The position numbers and the translations under genes are program-made. From contig JAXDJX010000013.1 of assembly GCA_034667405.1 (NCBI GenBank), positions 1-57,806 of the forward strand: 57,806 nucleotides of DNA. The letters are read 5' to 3'. This document shows, one piece after another, positions 23,986-32,856 of the stretch; positions within the stretch are counted from its first letter, which is position 1, and the number at the start of each line of letters is the position of its first letter. Source of the stretch: JANXVR01 sp034667405. GTDB lineage: Bacteria; Actinomycetota; UBA4738; HRBIN12. Under the pieces are notes generated by a model. That model ran no database searches and was not told the DNA's origin. It worked only from the letters and a program-made list of their open reading frames with translations.

Positions 23986-24459
23986 ATGACCTCGACAGCC
24001 GACATCCTGGATCAGTACCCCGATCAGGCAGTCGTCTGCACGTTGGACTTCCAGCAGTTCGGTGGGGTGCGTTCGTTCCAGGGATCGATCAGCACCGTTC
24101 GGTGTCATGAGGACAACCTGCTGGTGAAGCAGCGGGTTTCCGAACCCGGCGCGGGTCGCATCCTGGTCGTGGACGGTGGTGGATCGCTGCGAGTGGCGCT
24201 GCTCGGGGACACCGTCGCCGGCACGGCGCGTGACAACGGGTGGGCCGGGATCGTCGTCCATGGATGTGTGCGCGATGTCGGATCGTTGGCCGAACTCGAC
24301 CTCGGCATCAAGGCGATCCGAGCGTGTCCCCGGCCCAGCAAGAAGGACGGCGCCGGCGAGCTCGACGTGCCGGTCACATTCGGCGAAGTCACCTTCAGTC
24401 CCGGGGCCGTGTGCTACAGCGATGACGACGGCATCGTCGTGCTGGCTGCATCGGTCTGA
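23986..24459 (+). CDS. rraA: RraA family protein
   Basis: A 157-residue protein of the RraA/4-hydroxy-4-methyl-2-oxoglutarate aldolase fold. Landmarks: FGGVRSFQGSISTVRCHEDN, GRILVVDGGGSLRVALLGD, NGWAGIVVHGCVRDVG (aldolase-type R and D residues present) and DDDGIVVLA. Family members inhibit RNase E in Escherichia coli or act as divalent-metal aldolases/decarboxylases. With the HGCVRD motif intact, aldolase activity cannot be excluded, so the symbol is a family label. It converges on the cupin gene with 2 bases between. Confidence 0.85.
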   Translation: MTSTADILDQYPDQAVVCTLDFQQFGGVRSFQGSISTVRCHEDNLLVKQRVSEPGAGRILVVDGGGSLRVALLGDTVAGTARDNGWAGIVVHGCVRDVGSLAELDLGIKAIRACPRPSKKDGAGELDVPVTFGEVTFSPGAVCYSDDDGIVVLAASV

Positions 24460-24461
24460 AC

Positions 24462-24821
24462 TCAGTCGGGAAGCGTGATCTGATAGACCTTGCGAAGCGT
24501 CTCGGTGACCGTCCAGACGGTCTTCGCACCTCGCTCAAGGATCCTGGCGACGCCCGGGTGGAGATCGAGACTCCCTCCGCCGTCCACGTCTACCCTCGCC
24601 CGGCCCGCAACCACAACGAAGAGTTCGTCCTGCTCGGTGTCGGAGACGACACCAGGGGTGCATTGCCACACACCTCGGATGATCCGGCCGTCTTCGGACT
24701 CGTACAGCGTGTGATTGCTCAGCGTCGGTTCTCCGGCGATCACCTGGGAGGGATCCAGATCCTCGGGCTCAAGTTCGAGCGACATCACGGATATGACGAA
24801 CGTCGGATCGGACGGCGACAT
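24462..24821 (-). CDS. cupin-domain protein
   Basis: A 119-residue single-domain cupin: VIAGEPTLSNHTLYESEDG, IIRGVWQCTPGVVSDTEQDE, LFVVVAGRARVDVDGGGSLD and ETLRKVYQITLPD. The metal-binding His positions of typical cupins are only partly present. The sequence ending in VYQITLP is like proteins annotated as sugar-binding or ethanolamine-type cupins. ATG at 24821 follows the pyruvyl transferase stop by 4 bases, so it closes the operon. Confidence 0.8.
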   Translation of the reverse strand: MSPSDPTFVISVMSLELEPEDLDPSQVIAGEPTLSNHTLYESEDGRIIRGVWQCTPGVVSDTEQDELFVVVAGRARVDVDGGGSLDLHPGVARILERGAKTVWTVTETLRKVYQITLPD

Positions 24822-24825
24822 CGAC

Positions 24826-25866
24826 TCAACTCCCCAACCGAGCGCCCGACGAACTGACCAAGCGTTCCGCGATCCCCATGGCCTCATCAGGTTGAGAGGC
24901 TCGGTGGACCAACGGCGAGGCGCCCGTCCACGTTTCCAGCAACGCGGTGAGCTTCCCGTAGTTGTTGTCGAGCACCACATGGGGGATATCCAGGAGCAGG
25001 CACAGGACATGTGCGTGGAGCCTGTCGGTCACCACCACGCGCGCGGTGGACAGCATGGCGACGCCTGCGGCGAACCGCGCCTCGGCAAGTTGAGAGACGA
25101 CCCGCATCTCTCCGGTGGTCACCATCCCCGCAAGCTTCGGCAGGCGATTGCGCAGCCGAACGAACCACCGGTAGCGGGCCTCGGACCGGCGCCACGCGTC
25201 GTCGTACCGGGACGCATCCGGCCAATCTATCCCCGGTGGCCAAGATTCATTGTGAGGGAACCCCTCCGGCCATTTCGATTCGATGTCGCGACGCACCAGG
25301 AGCTGGATGTCCGTGGTCGGGGTTCCCGTCCGTTCGAGCGGACCGAGCCGCAGGACCAGGTCGGGCGTGAGGACCACCTTTGACTTCGGGAATGCGGCGG
25401 TGGCTGCGGTCTCGCTCCAGTGGTCTCTGACCAGGAGGGTCAGGTCGGGATGTTCGGCGAATGCCCCCGCCGCGTGTTCGAGGTTCCGTTCGTCGCGGAA
25501 GTGCATGCCCTGGGTGAGCACAACGATCCGACGATCGGTGAATCGGCGGCATACGGCTTCGCGGATCTGCTGCGGACGCGGCCACACGTCCCCCAGACTC
25601 CCCCCGGCGGCGAACACGATGGTGCCGCCCGGCGGAAGGACGCGCGCCAGGCGATCAGCATCGAACGTCTTCGTGGTCGCGGCGTAGCGCACATCCCATC
25701 CGAACTCGGAGGCCATCTGTTGTTCGACGGTCCAGATGGCGTTGTCCCCGACGCTCCAGAACGTCGGGGCCTCCAAGAGCGCAACGGGACCGGCCGGGAC
25801 GTTCGCGCGCACGATCTCGTTGATGCGATCGCGCAGTGACTCGATGCCGGGCCAGAGTGCGCTCAC
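24826..25866 (-). CDS. polysaccharide pyruvyl transferase family protein
   Basis: A 346-residue protein of the CsaB/WcaK-like family that transfers pyruvyl groups to cell-wall or exopolysaccharide sugars. Visible: LLEAPTFWSVGDNAIWTVEQ, the glycine-rich GGTIVFAAGGSLGDVWP, VVLTQGMHFRDERN, RDHWSETAATAAFP, LTPDLVLRLGP and the C-terminal VVTDRLHAHVLCLLLDIPHV (the RLH motif). GTG at 25866 is chosen because it starts 2 bases after the epimerase stop; the longer frame runs into that gene. With the epimerase it suggests modification of a surface glycan. Confidence 0.88.
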   Translation of the reverse strand: MSALWPGIESLRDRINEIVRANVPAGPVALLEAPTFWSVGDNAIWTVEQQMASEFGWDVRYAATTKTFDADRLARVLPPGGTIVFAAGGSLGDVWPRPQQIREAVCRRFTDRRIVVLTQGMHFRDERNLEHAAGAFAEHPDLTLLVRDHWSETAATAAFPKSKVVLTPDLVLRLGPLERTGTPTTDIQLLVRRDIESKWPEGFPHNESWPPGIDWPDASRYDDAWRRSEARYRWFVRLRNRLPKLAGMVTTGEMRVVSQLAEARFAAGVAMLSTARVVVTDRLHAHVLCLLLDIPHVVLDNNYGKLTALLETWTGASPLVHRASQPDEAMGIAERLVSSSGARLGS

Positions 25867-25868
25867 GC

Positions 25869-26813
25869 TCAGATGCCTTTGAGGTAGGCGACCGTCTCCG
25901 CGAGACCATCCTCCAGATGCGTCCACGGTTTCCACGCGATGGCGCCCGGGGCCTTCGAGATATCGAGCGCGATCCGTCGCAGTTCGCCCTGAGGCAGCGG
26001 GCCTTGCTGCGGCTCACCCTCGAACCCGGCGATCTCGGCGAGCTGCTTGTAGAGATGATTCACGCTCGTCTCGAGGCCGGTGCCGATGTTGACCAGTTTC
26101 CCCGACCCGCGTTCGATCGATTGGACGAACGCGTGGACGACGTCGTCGATGAAGACGTAGTCGCGGGTCTGGTTCCCGTCGCCGTAGATCGTGGGCGCCT
26201 CGCCCGCCAGCATCTGCTGCGTGAAGATCGCGACCACACCGGCCTCGCCCAAGGGATCCTGGCGCGGGCCGAAGACGTTCCCGAGCGCCAGGGCCGTGTA
26301 GTCCAGCCCGCGATATCGCTGGTAGAACCCCAGGTAGTCCATCACAACCTTCTTGGAGATGCCGTAGGGACTCGTGGGGAAAGACCCCTGGGCGCTCGCC
26401 TCTTTCGCCGGGATACGCTTCGGGTCGCCGTAGATGGTGCCCCCGCTCGCCGCGTAGACGATCTTGCCGGTTCCGGCACGGGCGGCGCACTCCAGGACGT
26501 TCAGCGTGCCCATCACGTTGATCGAAGCATCGCTCACGGGATCGGTAAGCGAGGGCCGAACGCCGGACTGTGCCGCTAGATGGAACACGATCTCGGGACG
26601 GTGGCGCTCGAAGAGCTGCTGGATCCCCTCCGCCCGCACATCCATGTTGAAGAAGGTGAACTCCTTGCCGTGACCTCTGGCCTCGGCGAGGTTGGCGATC
26701 CGGCCCGTGCTGAGATCGTCCACGCTGATCACGCGGAACCCCTCGGCGAGCAGGCGATCGGCCAGGTGGGAGCCGATGAACCCGGCGCCCCCGGTCACCA
26801 GGACAGTTGTCAC
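25869..26813 (-). CDS. NAD-dependent nucleotide-sugar epimerase/dehydratase (UDP-glucose 4-epimerase-like)
   Basis: An extended SDR of 314 residues. N-terminal NAD motif VTGGAGFIGSHLADRL, IVFHLAAQSGVRPSLTDPV, active-site region ASGGTIYG with Tyr-x-x-x-Lys as YGISK, then ALALGNVFGPRQDP and YGDGNQTRDYVFIDDVVHAF, typical of UDP-glucose 4-epimerases of this group. GTG at 26813 overlaps the tsaD stop by 4 bases (GTGA), so a sugar-nucleotide gene is attached to the tail of a housekeeping operon. The exact sugar is not predictable. Confidence 0.9.
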   Translation of the reverse strand: MTTVLVTGGAGFIGSHLADRLLAEGFRVISVDDLSTGRIANLAEARGHGKEFTFFNMDVRAEGIQQLFERHRPEIVFHLAAQSGVRPSLTDPVSDASINVMGTLNVLECAARAGTGKIVYAASGGTIYGDPKRIPAKEASAQGSFPTSPYGISKKVVMDYLGFYQRYRGLDYTALALGNVFGPRQDPLGEAGVVAIFTQQMLAGEAPTIYGDGNQTRDYVFIDDVVHAFVQSIERGSGKLVNIGTGLETSVNHLYKQLAEIAGFEGEPQQGPLPQGELRRIALDISKAPGAIAWKPWTHLEDGLAETVAYLKGI

Positions 26814-27817
26814 GTCGCCAAGAGTAGGTTGGGATCGGCCGCGATGTCGAGTTTCGTGCGGTCGCCGCGCTTGAGGAGGGCGGCTCCCACGCAAGCGATC
26901 ATGGCCCCGTTGTCGGTACACAGGTCCATCGGTGGGAAGAGGACCTCCAGGCCCACCGCCTTACCCTCGCTCTCGATCCGCTCGCGCAGGCGCGTATTGG
27001 CCACCACGCCACCTCCTAGGAGGACCGTCCGCACGCCCGTCTGCTTCGCGGCTTCCAGGGTTTTCTGCACCTGCACGTCGACGATCGCCTCCTGGAAGCT
27101 CGCAGCCACGTCGGGCAGGTTGATGTCGTGACCGGCAGCGTGCTCCTGCTTGACGTAGCGAAGGACCGCGGTCTTCAACCCACTCATCGAGAAATCGAAG
27201 TCCCCACTGCGCTCCATCGATCGGGGGAAGGCGATGGCGTGCGGGTCGCCCTCGCGCGCCATCAGGTCGAGCGCAGGGCCACCGGGGAACCCGAGCCCCA
27301 GGAGCCGAGCGACCTTGTCGAAGGCCTCCCCTGCGGCGTCGTCCAACGTTTGGCCAAGCACCTCGTGGTGGTGGAGATCCCTGATGTGGACCAACATCGT
27401 GTGACCACCACTGACGATGAGCGCAACGTACGGCGGATCGGGCGGACCGTGGGTCAGGAAGTTCGCCCAAAGGTGGCCTTCCAGGTGGTTCACACCGATC
27501 AACGGTGTTCGCGTGGCCAGAGAGACGGCCTTCGCGGCCGCCATGCCCGTCAGCAAAGCGCCGACCAGACCCGGCCCCACGGTGACGGCGACGCCGTCCA
27601 GATCTCCGAACCCTACCCCGGCCGCCTCCAATGCCTCCTCCATGAGTGGGTTCAACGCTTCGACGTGCGCGCGGGCGGCGACCTCGGGCACCACGCCTCC
27701 GAACCGTTCGTGGAGATGGACCTGCGACGCGATGAGGTTCGAACGAACGGTGAAGCCGTCTTCCACCACCGCGACGGCCGTCTCGTCGCACGATGTCTCG
27801 ATACCCAGGGTGATCAC
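26810..27817 (-). CDS. tsaD: tRNA N6-adenosine threonylcarbamoyltransferase TsaD
   Basis: The catalytic subunit that transfers threonylcarbamoyl to A37 of ANN-decoding tRNAs (t6A). 335 residues: LGIETSCDETAVAVVEDG, the metal-binding HEVEAL-type segment AARAHVEALNPLMEEAL, TVGPGLVGALLTGMAAAKA, GVNHLEGHLWANFL and VSGGHTMLVHI, then GGGVVANTRLRERI and DNGAMIACVGA. The GTG start overlaps the rimI stop (GTGA). TsaB and TsaE are encoded in the same operon. Confidence 0.97.
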   Translation of the reverse strand: MITLGIETSCDETAVAVVEDGFTVRSNLIASQVHLHERFGGVVPEVAARAHVEALNPLMEEALEAAGVGFGDLDGVAVTVGPGLVGALLTGMAAAKAVSLATRTPLIGVNHLEGHLWANFLTHGPPDPPYVALIVSGGHTMLVHIRDLHHHEVLGQTLDDAAGEAFDKVARLLGLGFPGGPALDLMAREGDPHAIAFPRSMERSGDFDFSMSGLKTAVLRYVKQEHAAGHDINLPDVAASFQEAIVDVQVQKTLEAAKQTGVRTVLLGGGVVANTRLRERIESEGKAVGLEVLFPPMDLCTDNGAMIACVGAALLKRGDRTKLDIAADPNLLLAT

Positions 27818-28365
27818 GCGGGACGGATGCCTTCCGGAAGTTCCGCGGCGATGAGTTCGAGCCGCCGACCGTACCCGGGGTTCCGGATGTCGTCGGTCCA
27901 CATGATGAGCGCATCCTCTTGCAGCTCTTGGTAATAGTTCCTGCGGATGCCGACAGGGTGATACCCGAACCGCCCGTACAGGCGTTGCGCTCCCCAGTTC
28001 GTCACGCGGACCTCGAGGCTGATGGCGTGTCCACCCATCTCGATGGCCTGCAGCGTCAGCTCGAACAGGAGTCGGGTCGCGACGCCACTGCGCTGACGCT
28101 CGGGATCGACGGCGATGTTCGTGATGTGCGCCTCGTCGCCGTAGCAGATCATGCCGCCGTACCCGACCACCTCGCGATCCATCCGGGCGACCAGGTAGCA
28201 GCGATTGTTCGGCTCGGTCATCTCCGCGACGAACAGGTTCGGGCTCCACGGGCGTGCGTAGGCCTGGCGTTCGATCACCATGACGCCACGCAAGTGGCGG
28301 CGGCGCATCCTGGTGATCTCAAGCCGTGCCGCTGCGGGCTCGCTGATCCCAAGCGATCTCAGCAT
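27814..28365 (-). CDS. rimI: ribosomal-protein-alanine N-acetyltransferase RimI
   Basis: A GNAT that acetylates the N-terminal alanine of ribosomal protein S18. 183 residues: ERQAYARPWSPNLFVAEMTE, YGGMICYGDEAHITNIAVDP, ERQRSGVATRLLFEL (acetyl-CoA site) and VRVTNWGAQRLYGRFGYHPV, all typical of RimI. ATG at 28365 is supported by AAGGA at good spacing, although this overlaps tsaB by 47 bases. It sits between tsaB and tsaD, as in most actinobacteria. Confidence 0.92.
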   Translation of the reverse strand: MLRSLGISEPAAARLEITRMRRRHLRGVMVIERQAYARPWSPNLFVAEMTEPNNRCYLVARMDREVVGYGGMICYGDEAHITNIAVDPERQRSGVATRLLFELTLQAIEMGGHAISLEVRVTNWGAQRLYGRFGYHPVGIRRNYYQELQEDALIMWTDDIRNPGYGRRLELIAAELPEGIRPA

Positions 28366-29026
28366 CCGATTTCCTTAGGTACGTGGGGACGATGTCGGTG
28401 AGGCGATCATGCTCCTCACGCATGAACCGGGGAACCGCGAGTTCCGCGAGCGCTGCGGCGTCCGGATGGGCAACCGTTGCGGACGCGAACTCGACCTGAG
28501 CACCGATCTCCTGGAGGGCATCTCGATACAGGATGGCACCGTTCCCGACGGCCAGCACGTCCTCGGGGGTGACGGCCAGCTCCGCGACCAGATGGTCGGG
28601 CCGCGCGACGACTGGTTCGGTCTCCCGCAGGACCCCGTCGGGCACAGGACGGTAGGCGCTCCAGAAGACCTCTCCCCGGCGTCCGTCGATGACCGCGACG
28701 ATCCGCTTCTGCGTGTACCGGACGCTGAAGGCGAGTGTATCCAGGCTGGAGAGGCCCAGGATGGGGACGGCGAGGACCTGCGCCAAGGTCTTGGCGGTCT
28801 GGACGCCCACCCGGAGCCCGGTGAAGAGGCCGGGGCCCGTTCCCACGGCGATGCCCCCCACCTTGCCGATCTCGAGTCCGGACCAGGTAAGGAGTTGCTC
28901 CAGCGCCGGGGTGACGGCCTCCTGGCGTGCCTTGCCGGCGACACTGGTGCGCGCGATGAGGCCCGCCTCGGATCCGATGGCCACGCTCGTCTGCGGCGTC
29001 GATGTCTCGATGGCGATGACGATCAT
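28319..29026 (-). CDS. tsaB: tRNA threonylcarbamoyladenosine biosynthesis protein TsaB
   Basis: The non-catalytic partner of TsaD. 235 residues: VIAIETSTPQTSVAIGSEAG, KARQEAVTPALEQLL, IAVGTGPGLFTGLRVGVQTA, LGLSSLDTLAFSV and IDGRRGEVFWSAY are family signatures. ATG at 29026 overlaps the tsaE stop (ATGA); the longer upstream frame belongs to tsaE antisense-free overlap and is discarded. Confidence 0.95.
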   Translation of the reverse strand: MIVIAIETSTPQTSVAIGSEAGLIARTSVAGKARQEAVTPALEQLLTWSGLEIGKVGGIAVGTGPGLFTGLRVGVQTAKTLAQVLAVPILGLSSLDTLAFSVRYTQKRIVAVIDGRRGEVFWSAYRPVPDGVLRETEPVVARPDHLVAELAVTPEDVLAVGNGAILYRDALQEIGAQVEFASATVAHPDAAALAELAVPRFMREEHDRLTDIVPTYLRKSDAEIAWDQRARSGTA

Positions 29027-29520
29027 GCCGGGCTCCGTGACCCCCCGAGCGCCGCGATCCGGTCCCACCGGGCGTCCCACGACGGACCCTCGCCCCACAG
29101 TTCGATCTGCCGGGCTTCGTCGGCGCCCGTGGGATCCACCGTGGTGATCGACACCTGAAGGTGTTCCGGGGACAGGATCTCTTGGACGGCGTCACCCCAC
29201 TCGACCAGGAGGAGGGCATTCCCGTCGCCGATCTCCTCCAGACCCAGGTCGACCACGTCCTGCACTCGCTCCAACCGATACACATCGACGTGGGCCACCA
29301 TGAGCCGCCCGCTGTACTCGCGAACCAACGTGAACGTGGGCGACTGGACGTGGTCGGTGGACCCGAGGCCGGCAACGATCCCCTGCACCAGTGTCGTCTT
29401 CCCGGCGCCCAGCTCCCCCGTGAGCAGGACCACGTCCCGCTCGTGGAAGACCTCGGCGAGCGAGGCGCCGAGGGCGCGTGTGTCGTCCGGCGTTTCGGTC
29501 CGAACGAAGAGCCGGGCCAT
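29023..29520 (-). CDS. tsaE: tRNA threonylcarbamoyladenosine biosynthesis ATPase TsaE
   Basis: A P-loop ATPase that assists TsaB-TsaD. 165 residues: TPDDTRALGASLAEVFHERD, Walker A TGELGAGKTTLVQGI, VQSPTFTLVREYSG, HVDVYRLERVQDVVDLGLEE and LLLVEWGDAV, the typical core. The C-terminal 30 residues (from GADEARQIELWGEG) are variable in the family. ATG at 29520 shares one base with the uracil-DNA glycosylase stop (TGATG). Confidence 0.95.
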   Translation of the reverse strand: MARLFVRTETPDDTRALGASLAEVFHERDVVLLTGELGAGKTTLVQGIVAGLGSTDHVQSPTFTLVREYSGRLMVAHVDVYRLERVQDVVDLGLEEIGDGNALLLVEWGDAVQEILSPEHLQVSITTVDPTGADEARQIELWGEGPSWDARWDRIAALGGSRSPA

Positions 29521-30242
29521 CAGAAGAGCTCCAGCTGATCGGCGTCCGGCTCCGTAGGTTCGAGGCGCTGGACGGTCGCGAACCGTTCGGTCGTGCCCGG
29601 CGCAGGAGCGGGTGGCGGTGCGCTGACGAGCGCTCGTGCGGGTTCCGGGGAGGCCTCGGGTATGGGTATCGGCGTGGACATCGCGTCCAGCGTGGTCTTG
29701 ATGAGCGCGAAATCTTCCCGGAGCAGGGTGAACTGGTTCGATCTCTCCCCCCCTCCGTGCAGGATGGCTGCGGGGTGGAACGTGGGGATCACCTTGCGGC
29801 CGTGCCATCCGTGCACGCTCCCACGGACCCGCGTGATCCCGAGCGGCGTCTGCAGCACGAACTTCGTCGCGAAGTTCCCGAGCGTGACGATGAGCTTCGG
29901 CTGGATGATCGAGATCCGCTCGACCAGCCACGGGGTGCAGGACTCGATCTCGTCGGGCTGGGGGTCGCGGTTGCCGGGTGGGCGGCACATCACCACGTTG
30001 TTGATGTAGACCTCCTCGCGCGTCAGCCCGATCTCCCCGAGCATCCGTGTGAGGAGCTGTCCGGCCGCGCCGACGAAGGGCTCGCCCTGCCTATCTTCGT
30101 GGAAGCCCGGCCCCTCCCCGATGAACATGAGATCTGCGTTCGGATCGCCCGCCCCGAAGACCACCTGGGTTCGCCCGGCGGCTAGACGGCACTTGGTGCA
30201 GTCCGCCGCCTCGGCAGCCACCTCGGCCAAGGTCCGGTTCAC
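29520..30242 (-). CDS. type 4-like uracil-DNA glycosylase with a C-terminal clamp-binding motif
   Basis: Removes uracil from DNA. 240 residues. Motif 1 is FIGEGPGFHEDRQGEPFVGAAGQ (given in family order as GEGPGFHEDRQG then EPFVG), with VMCRPPGNRDP, TLGNFATKFVL and the C-terminal motif IPTFHPAAIL. Cys15, Cys18, Cys86 and Cys102 match the four ligands of the iron-sulfur cluster. A Pro/Ala-rich linker of about 50 residues follows, ending in QLELF at the very C-terminus. This fits the QLxLF motif that docks repair enzymes on the beta sliding clamp. The GTG start overlaps the alr stop (GTGA). Confidence 0.92.
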   Translation of the reverse strand: MNRTLAEVAAEAADCTKCRLAAGRTQVVFGAGDPNADLMFIGEGPGFHEDRQGEPFVGAAGQLLTRMLGEIGLTREEVYINNVVMCRPPGNRDPQPDEIESCTPWLVERISIIQPKLIVTLGNFATKFVLQTPLGITRVRGSVHGWHGRKVIPTFHPAAILHGGGERSNQFTLLREDFALIKTTLDAMSTPIPIPEASPEPARALVSAPPPAPAPGTTERFATVQRLEPTEPDADQLELF

Positions 30243-31333
30243 CCGACATACTCCCGCGGAACACGCTCTCCGATCCGCACCACCGATTCGTACGCGATGG
30301 TTCCCTGGTGCCCGGCGAATTCCTCGGCGGTGATCCGCTCTCCTCCTTGCTCACCGAGCAAGACCACCGGCTCTCCGGGGCGCGGCTCGTGCTCACCGCA
30401 GTCGACCATGAGCTGGTCCATGGTGACGCTCCCCGCCACCCGGAACCGGCGTCCCCCGATGAGAACCTCGGCGCGCGAGGATGCCGCGCGCGGGTATCCG
30501 TCCGCGTACCCAACCGGCACCGTCGCGATCCACGACTCACGGGTGAGTTCGTACTGATGGCCGTAACTCAATCGCTCCCCCGCCGGCAGTCGCTTCGCCA
30601 TGGAGACGGTGCTCAGCCACGAGAGCGCCGGACGAAGGTCATCCCCGATCCCCGGAGCAGGCTGGATCCCGTAGATCGCGATCCCCGGCCGAACCAGGTC
30701 GAAATGCGACGTGGGATAGAGGATGGTCGCAGCGCTGTTCGCCGCATGGAGGACGGCCGGCACGTGTCCTGCGGCCTTGACATCGTCAACCGCTCCGACG
30801 AACCGTGTGAGTTGTTGCATGGTGGTGGGCTCGTCATCTTCCGCCCGCGCCAGATGCGTCCACAGCCCCTCGAGCACCATCCCCGCGGCCACGACATCGC
30901 CGACGAACGCGGCCGCCTGCTCGGGCGGCCACACACCGATCCGGTGCATCCCGGTATCGATCTTCACGTGCACATCGATCGGCGACGATGCTGCGGCCCG
31001 CAGCCGCGCGAGTCCTTCAGCCGTGCAGAGCGTCGGGGTGAGGTTGGCTCCGAGCGCCTCCCGTTCCGATCCCGCGGGGAACTCGGACAAGACAAGGATG
31101 GGCACGGTGATCCCGGCGTCCCGGAGGATCACACCTTCCTCAACGAGGGCGACGCCAAGCCAGGTGGCCCCCGCCTGGATGGACGCCTCAGCAACCGCGA
31201 CCGCTCCGTGTCCGTAGCCGTTCCCCTTCACCACCGCCATGAGCGCGGCAGGACCGGCAAGCAGCGAGCGAACGTTGTGACGAACGGCGTCGAGATCGAC
31301 GCTCACCACGGTGCCCCGGTACCTGGGCGTCAC
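30239..31333 (-). CDS. alr: alanine racemase
   Basis: PLP enzyme converting L- to D-alanine for peptidoglycan. 364 residues: the PLP-binding Lys36 in MAVVKGNGYGHGA, VHVKIDTGMHRIGVWP, HAANSAATILYP, RPGIAIYGIQPAP and the second catalytic residue Tyr in GERLSYGHQY. The C-terminal beta domain includes VGYADGYPRAAS and SVTMDQLMVDCG. GTG at 31333 overlaps the nnr stop (GTGA). Confidence 0.97.
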   Translation of the reverse strand: MTPRYRGTVVSVDLDAVRHNVRSLLAGPAALMAVVKGNGYGHGAVAVAEASIQAGATWLGVALVEEGVILRDAGITVPILVLSEFPAGSEREALGANLTPTLCTAEGLARLRAAASSPIDVHVKIDTGMHRIGVWPPEQAAAFVGDVVAAGMVLEGLWTHLARAEDDEPTTMQQLTRFVGAVDDVKAAGHVPAVLHAANSAATILYPTSHFDLVRPGIAIYGIQPAPGIGDDLRPALSWLSTVSMAKRLPAGERLSYGHQYELTRESWIATVPVGYADGYPRAASSRAEVLIGGRRFRVAGSVTMDQLMVDCGEHEPRPGEPVVLLGEQGGERITAEEFAGHQGTIAYESVVRIGERVPREYVG

Positions 31334-32856
31334 GCCGACCTCACGCGTGCGACGGCGTCGGGGATTGCGGCGATGACGTCACTCGCAACCGTCCCCTCGC
31401 CGGTGTGCCGGCCTGCGAGCAGGCCGGCGAGCCCGTGGAGATAGGCCGCTGCCGCGGCCGCGTCAGCGGCCGCGGCACCCCGCGCGAGGAGGGCGCCGAT
31501 CATCCCGGCCAACACATCCCCCGTCCCCGCGGTGGCCAGCACGGCTGACCCCGTCGGGTTGATCCGCACCGTCCCGTCCGGCTCCGCGATGATCGAGCGG
31601 CTTCCTTTGAGGAGTGTGACGGCGTCGACCTCCGATGCGAGGCGCCGGGCGTGACCGATGCGATCGGCGTCGAGTTCGTCCACCGAGATGTCGAGCAAGC
31701 GGGCGAACTCGCCTGCATGCGGTGTCAACACCGCTGCCGATTTCCGACCCGACAACTCCCCCGAGTACCCCGCGTAGGCGGTCAGCCCGTCGGCGTCCAG
31801 CACCAGGGGCACCGGTGACGCTCGGACCAGATCCCGGATGAACCCCGAGGTCTGCACCTGGGTCGACATCCCCGGACCCACGACCAAAGCGTTCGCCCGG
31901 TCGAGCGCATCGAGCACGGGCTCAAGCGCTTGCTGCAGGACCGAGCCTGCCTTCGTTTCCGGGAGCGGCAGGAAGATCGCCTCTGTTATGTGGTTCTGGA
32001 TGACGGGGACGAGGCTTTCCGGCGCGGCCACGGTGACCAGGCCCGCGCCCATCCGGGCAGCCGCGGAGGCGACGAGCACCGCGGCACCGGTCATGTCCTT
32101 GGATCCCGCCACGACGACCACATGGCCGCTCGCTCGCTTATGCGCATCCGCCGCTCGCGCCGGCAGGGCCCGAACCACATCCTGTGGCTCCGTGAGGAAC
32201 ACATCGGCGCGGACGAGTTCCTCGGGGAACCCGATATCCACCACTCGAACATCTCCGGCGAACTCGGCCCCAGGCATCAGTAGGACCCCGGCCTTGGCGA
32301 CACCGAAGGCAACGGTGAGCGCCGCGCGAACCGTGCTCCCCTCCGCTGCGCCGTTCGCACCATCGACACCGGAGGGGATGTCGGCGGACACCACGTGGAC
32401 GCCCGAGGCGTTGAGCTCGTCGATCGCAGCGGACCAGCGTTCCTCGGCGACCCCGCGGAACCCTGTGCCGAAGATCGCATCGACCGCGACATCGGCGCTC
32501 GTGAGGTCGCGCGCCAACCGTCCCGGTGAGAACTCGGTGATGCGCGCATCGGTTTCGTGCCTGACGCGCGCCAGGTTGGCGGCGGCGACTCCATCGGGCG
32601 GCTCCTCGATCACGTGAAGCCGGATGCGAACGCCCGCTCTCGCGAGGTGCCGAGCAGCAACGAACCCGTCTCCGCCGTTGTTGCCCTTGCCGCAGACGAT
32701 CACCACGCGCCGCCCGTATGCCCCTCCGGTCAGGTCCAAGACCGCTCGAGCCAGAGCGCGTCCGGCCCGCTCCATGAGCAGCTCCGCGCCGACCCCTTGG
32801 CTTTGCGCAGTCCGGTCCAGTTCGGCGGCCTGATCGGGGCTGAGCACCGGCTTCAT
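31330..32856 (-). CDS. nnr: bifunctional NAD(P)HX epimerase / ADP-dependent NAD(P)HX dehydratase
   Basis: Repairs hydrated NADH and NADPH. The N-terminal YjeF-type epimerase (residues 1-215) has LLMERAGRALARAVLDL, VVIVCGKGNNGGDGFVAARH, DAIFGTGFRG and SADIPSGVDGANG. The C-terminal ribokinase-like dehydratase has HVVVVAGSKDMTGAAVLVAS, VVGPGMSTQ, VLDADGLTAYAG, TPHAGEFARLL and SAVLATAGTGDVLAGMIGAL. An Ala-rich stretch (about ten Ala) follows. 508 residues, usual size. ATG at 32856 overlaps the acpS stop (ATGA). Confidence 0.95.
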   Translation of the reverse strand: MKPVLSPDQAAELDRTAQSQGVGAELLMERAGRALARAVLDLTGGAYGRRVVIVCGKGNNGGDGFVAARHLARAGVRIRLHVIEEPPDGVAAANLARVRHETDARITEFSPGRLARDLTSADVAVDAIFGTGFRGVAEERWSAAIDELNASGVHVVSADIPSGVDGANGAAEGSTVRAALTVAFGVAKAGVLLMPGAEFAGDVRVVDIGFPEELVRADVFLTEPQDVVRALPARAADAHKRASGHVVVVAGSKDMTGAAVLVASAAARMGAGLVTVAAPESLVPVIQNHITEAIFLPLPETKAGSVLQQALEPVLDALDRANALVVGPGMSTQVQTSGFIRDLVRASPVPLVLDADGLTAYAGYSGELSGRKSAAVLTPHAGEFARLLDISVDELDADRIGHARRLASEVDAVTLLKGSRSIIAEPDGTVRINPTGSAVLATAGTGDVLAGMIGALLARGAAAADAAAAAAYLHGLAGLLAGRHTGEGTVASDVIAAIPDAVARVRSA

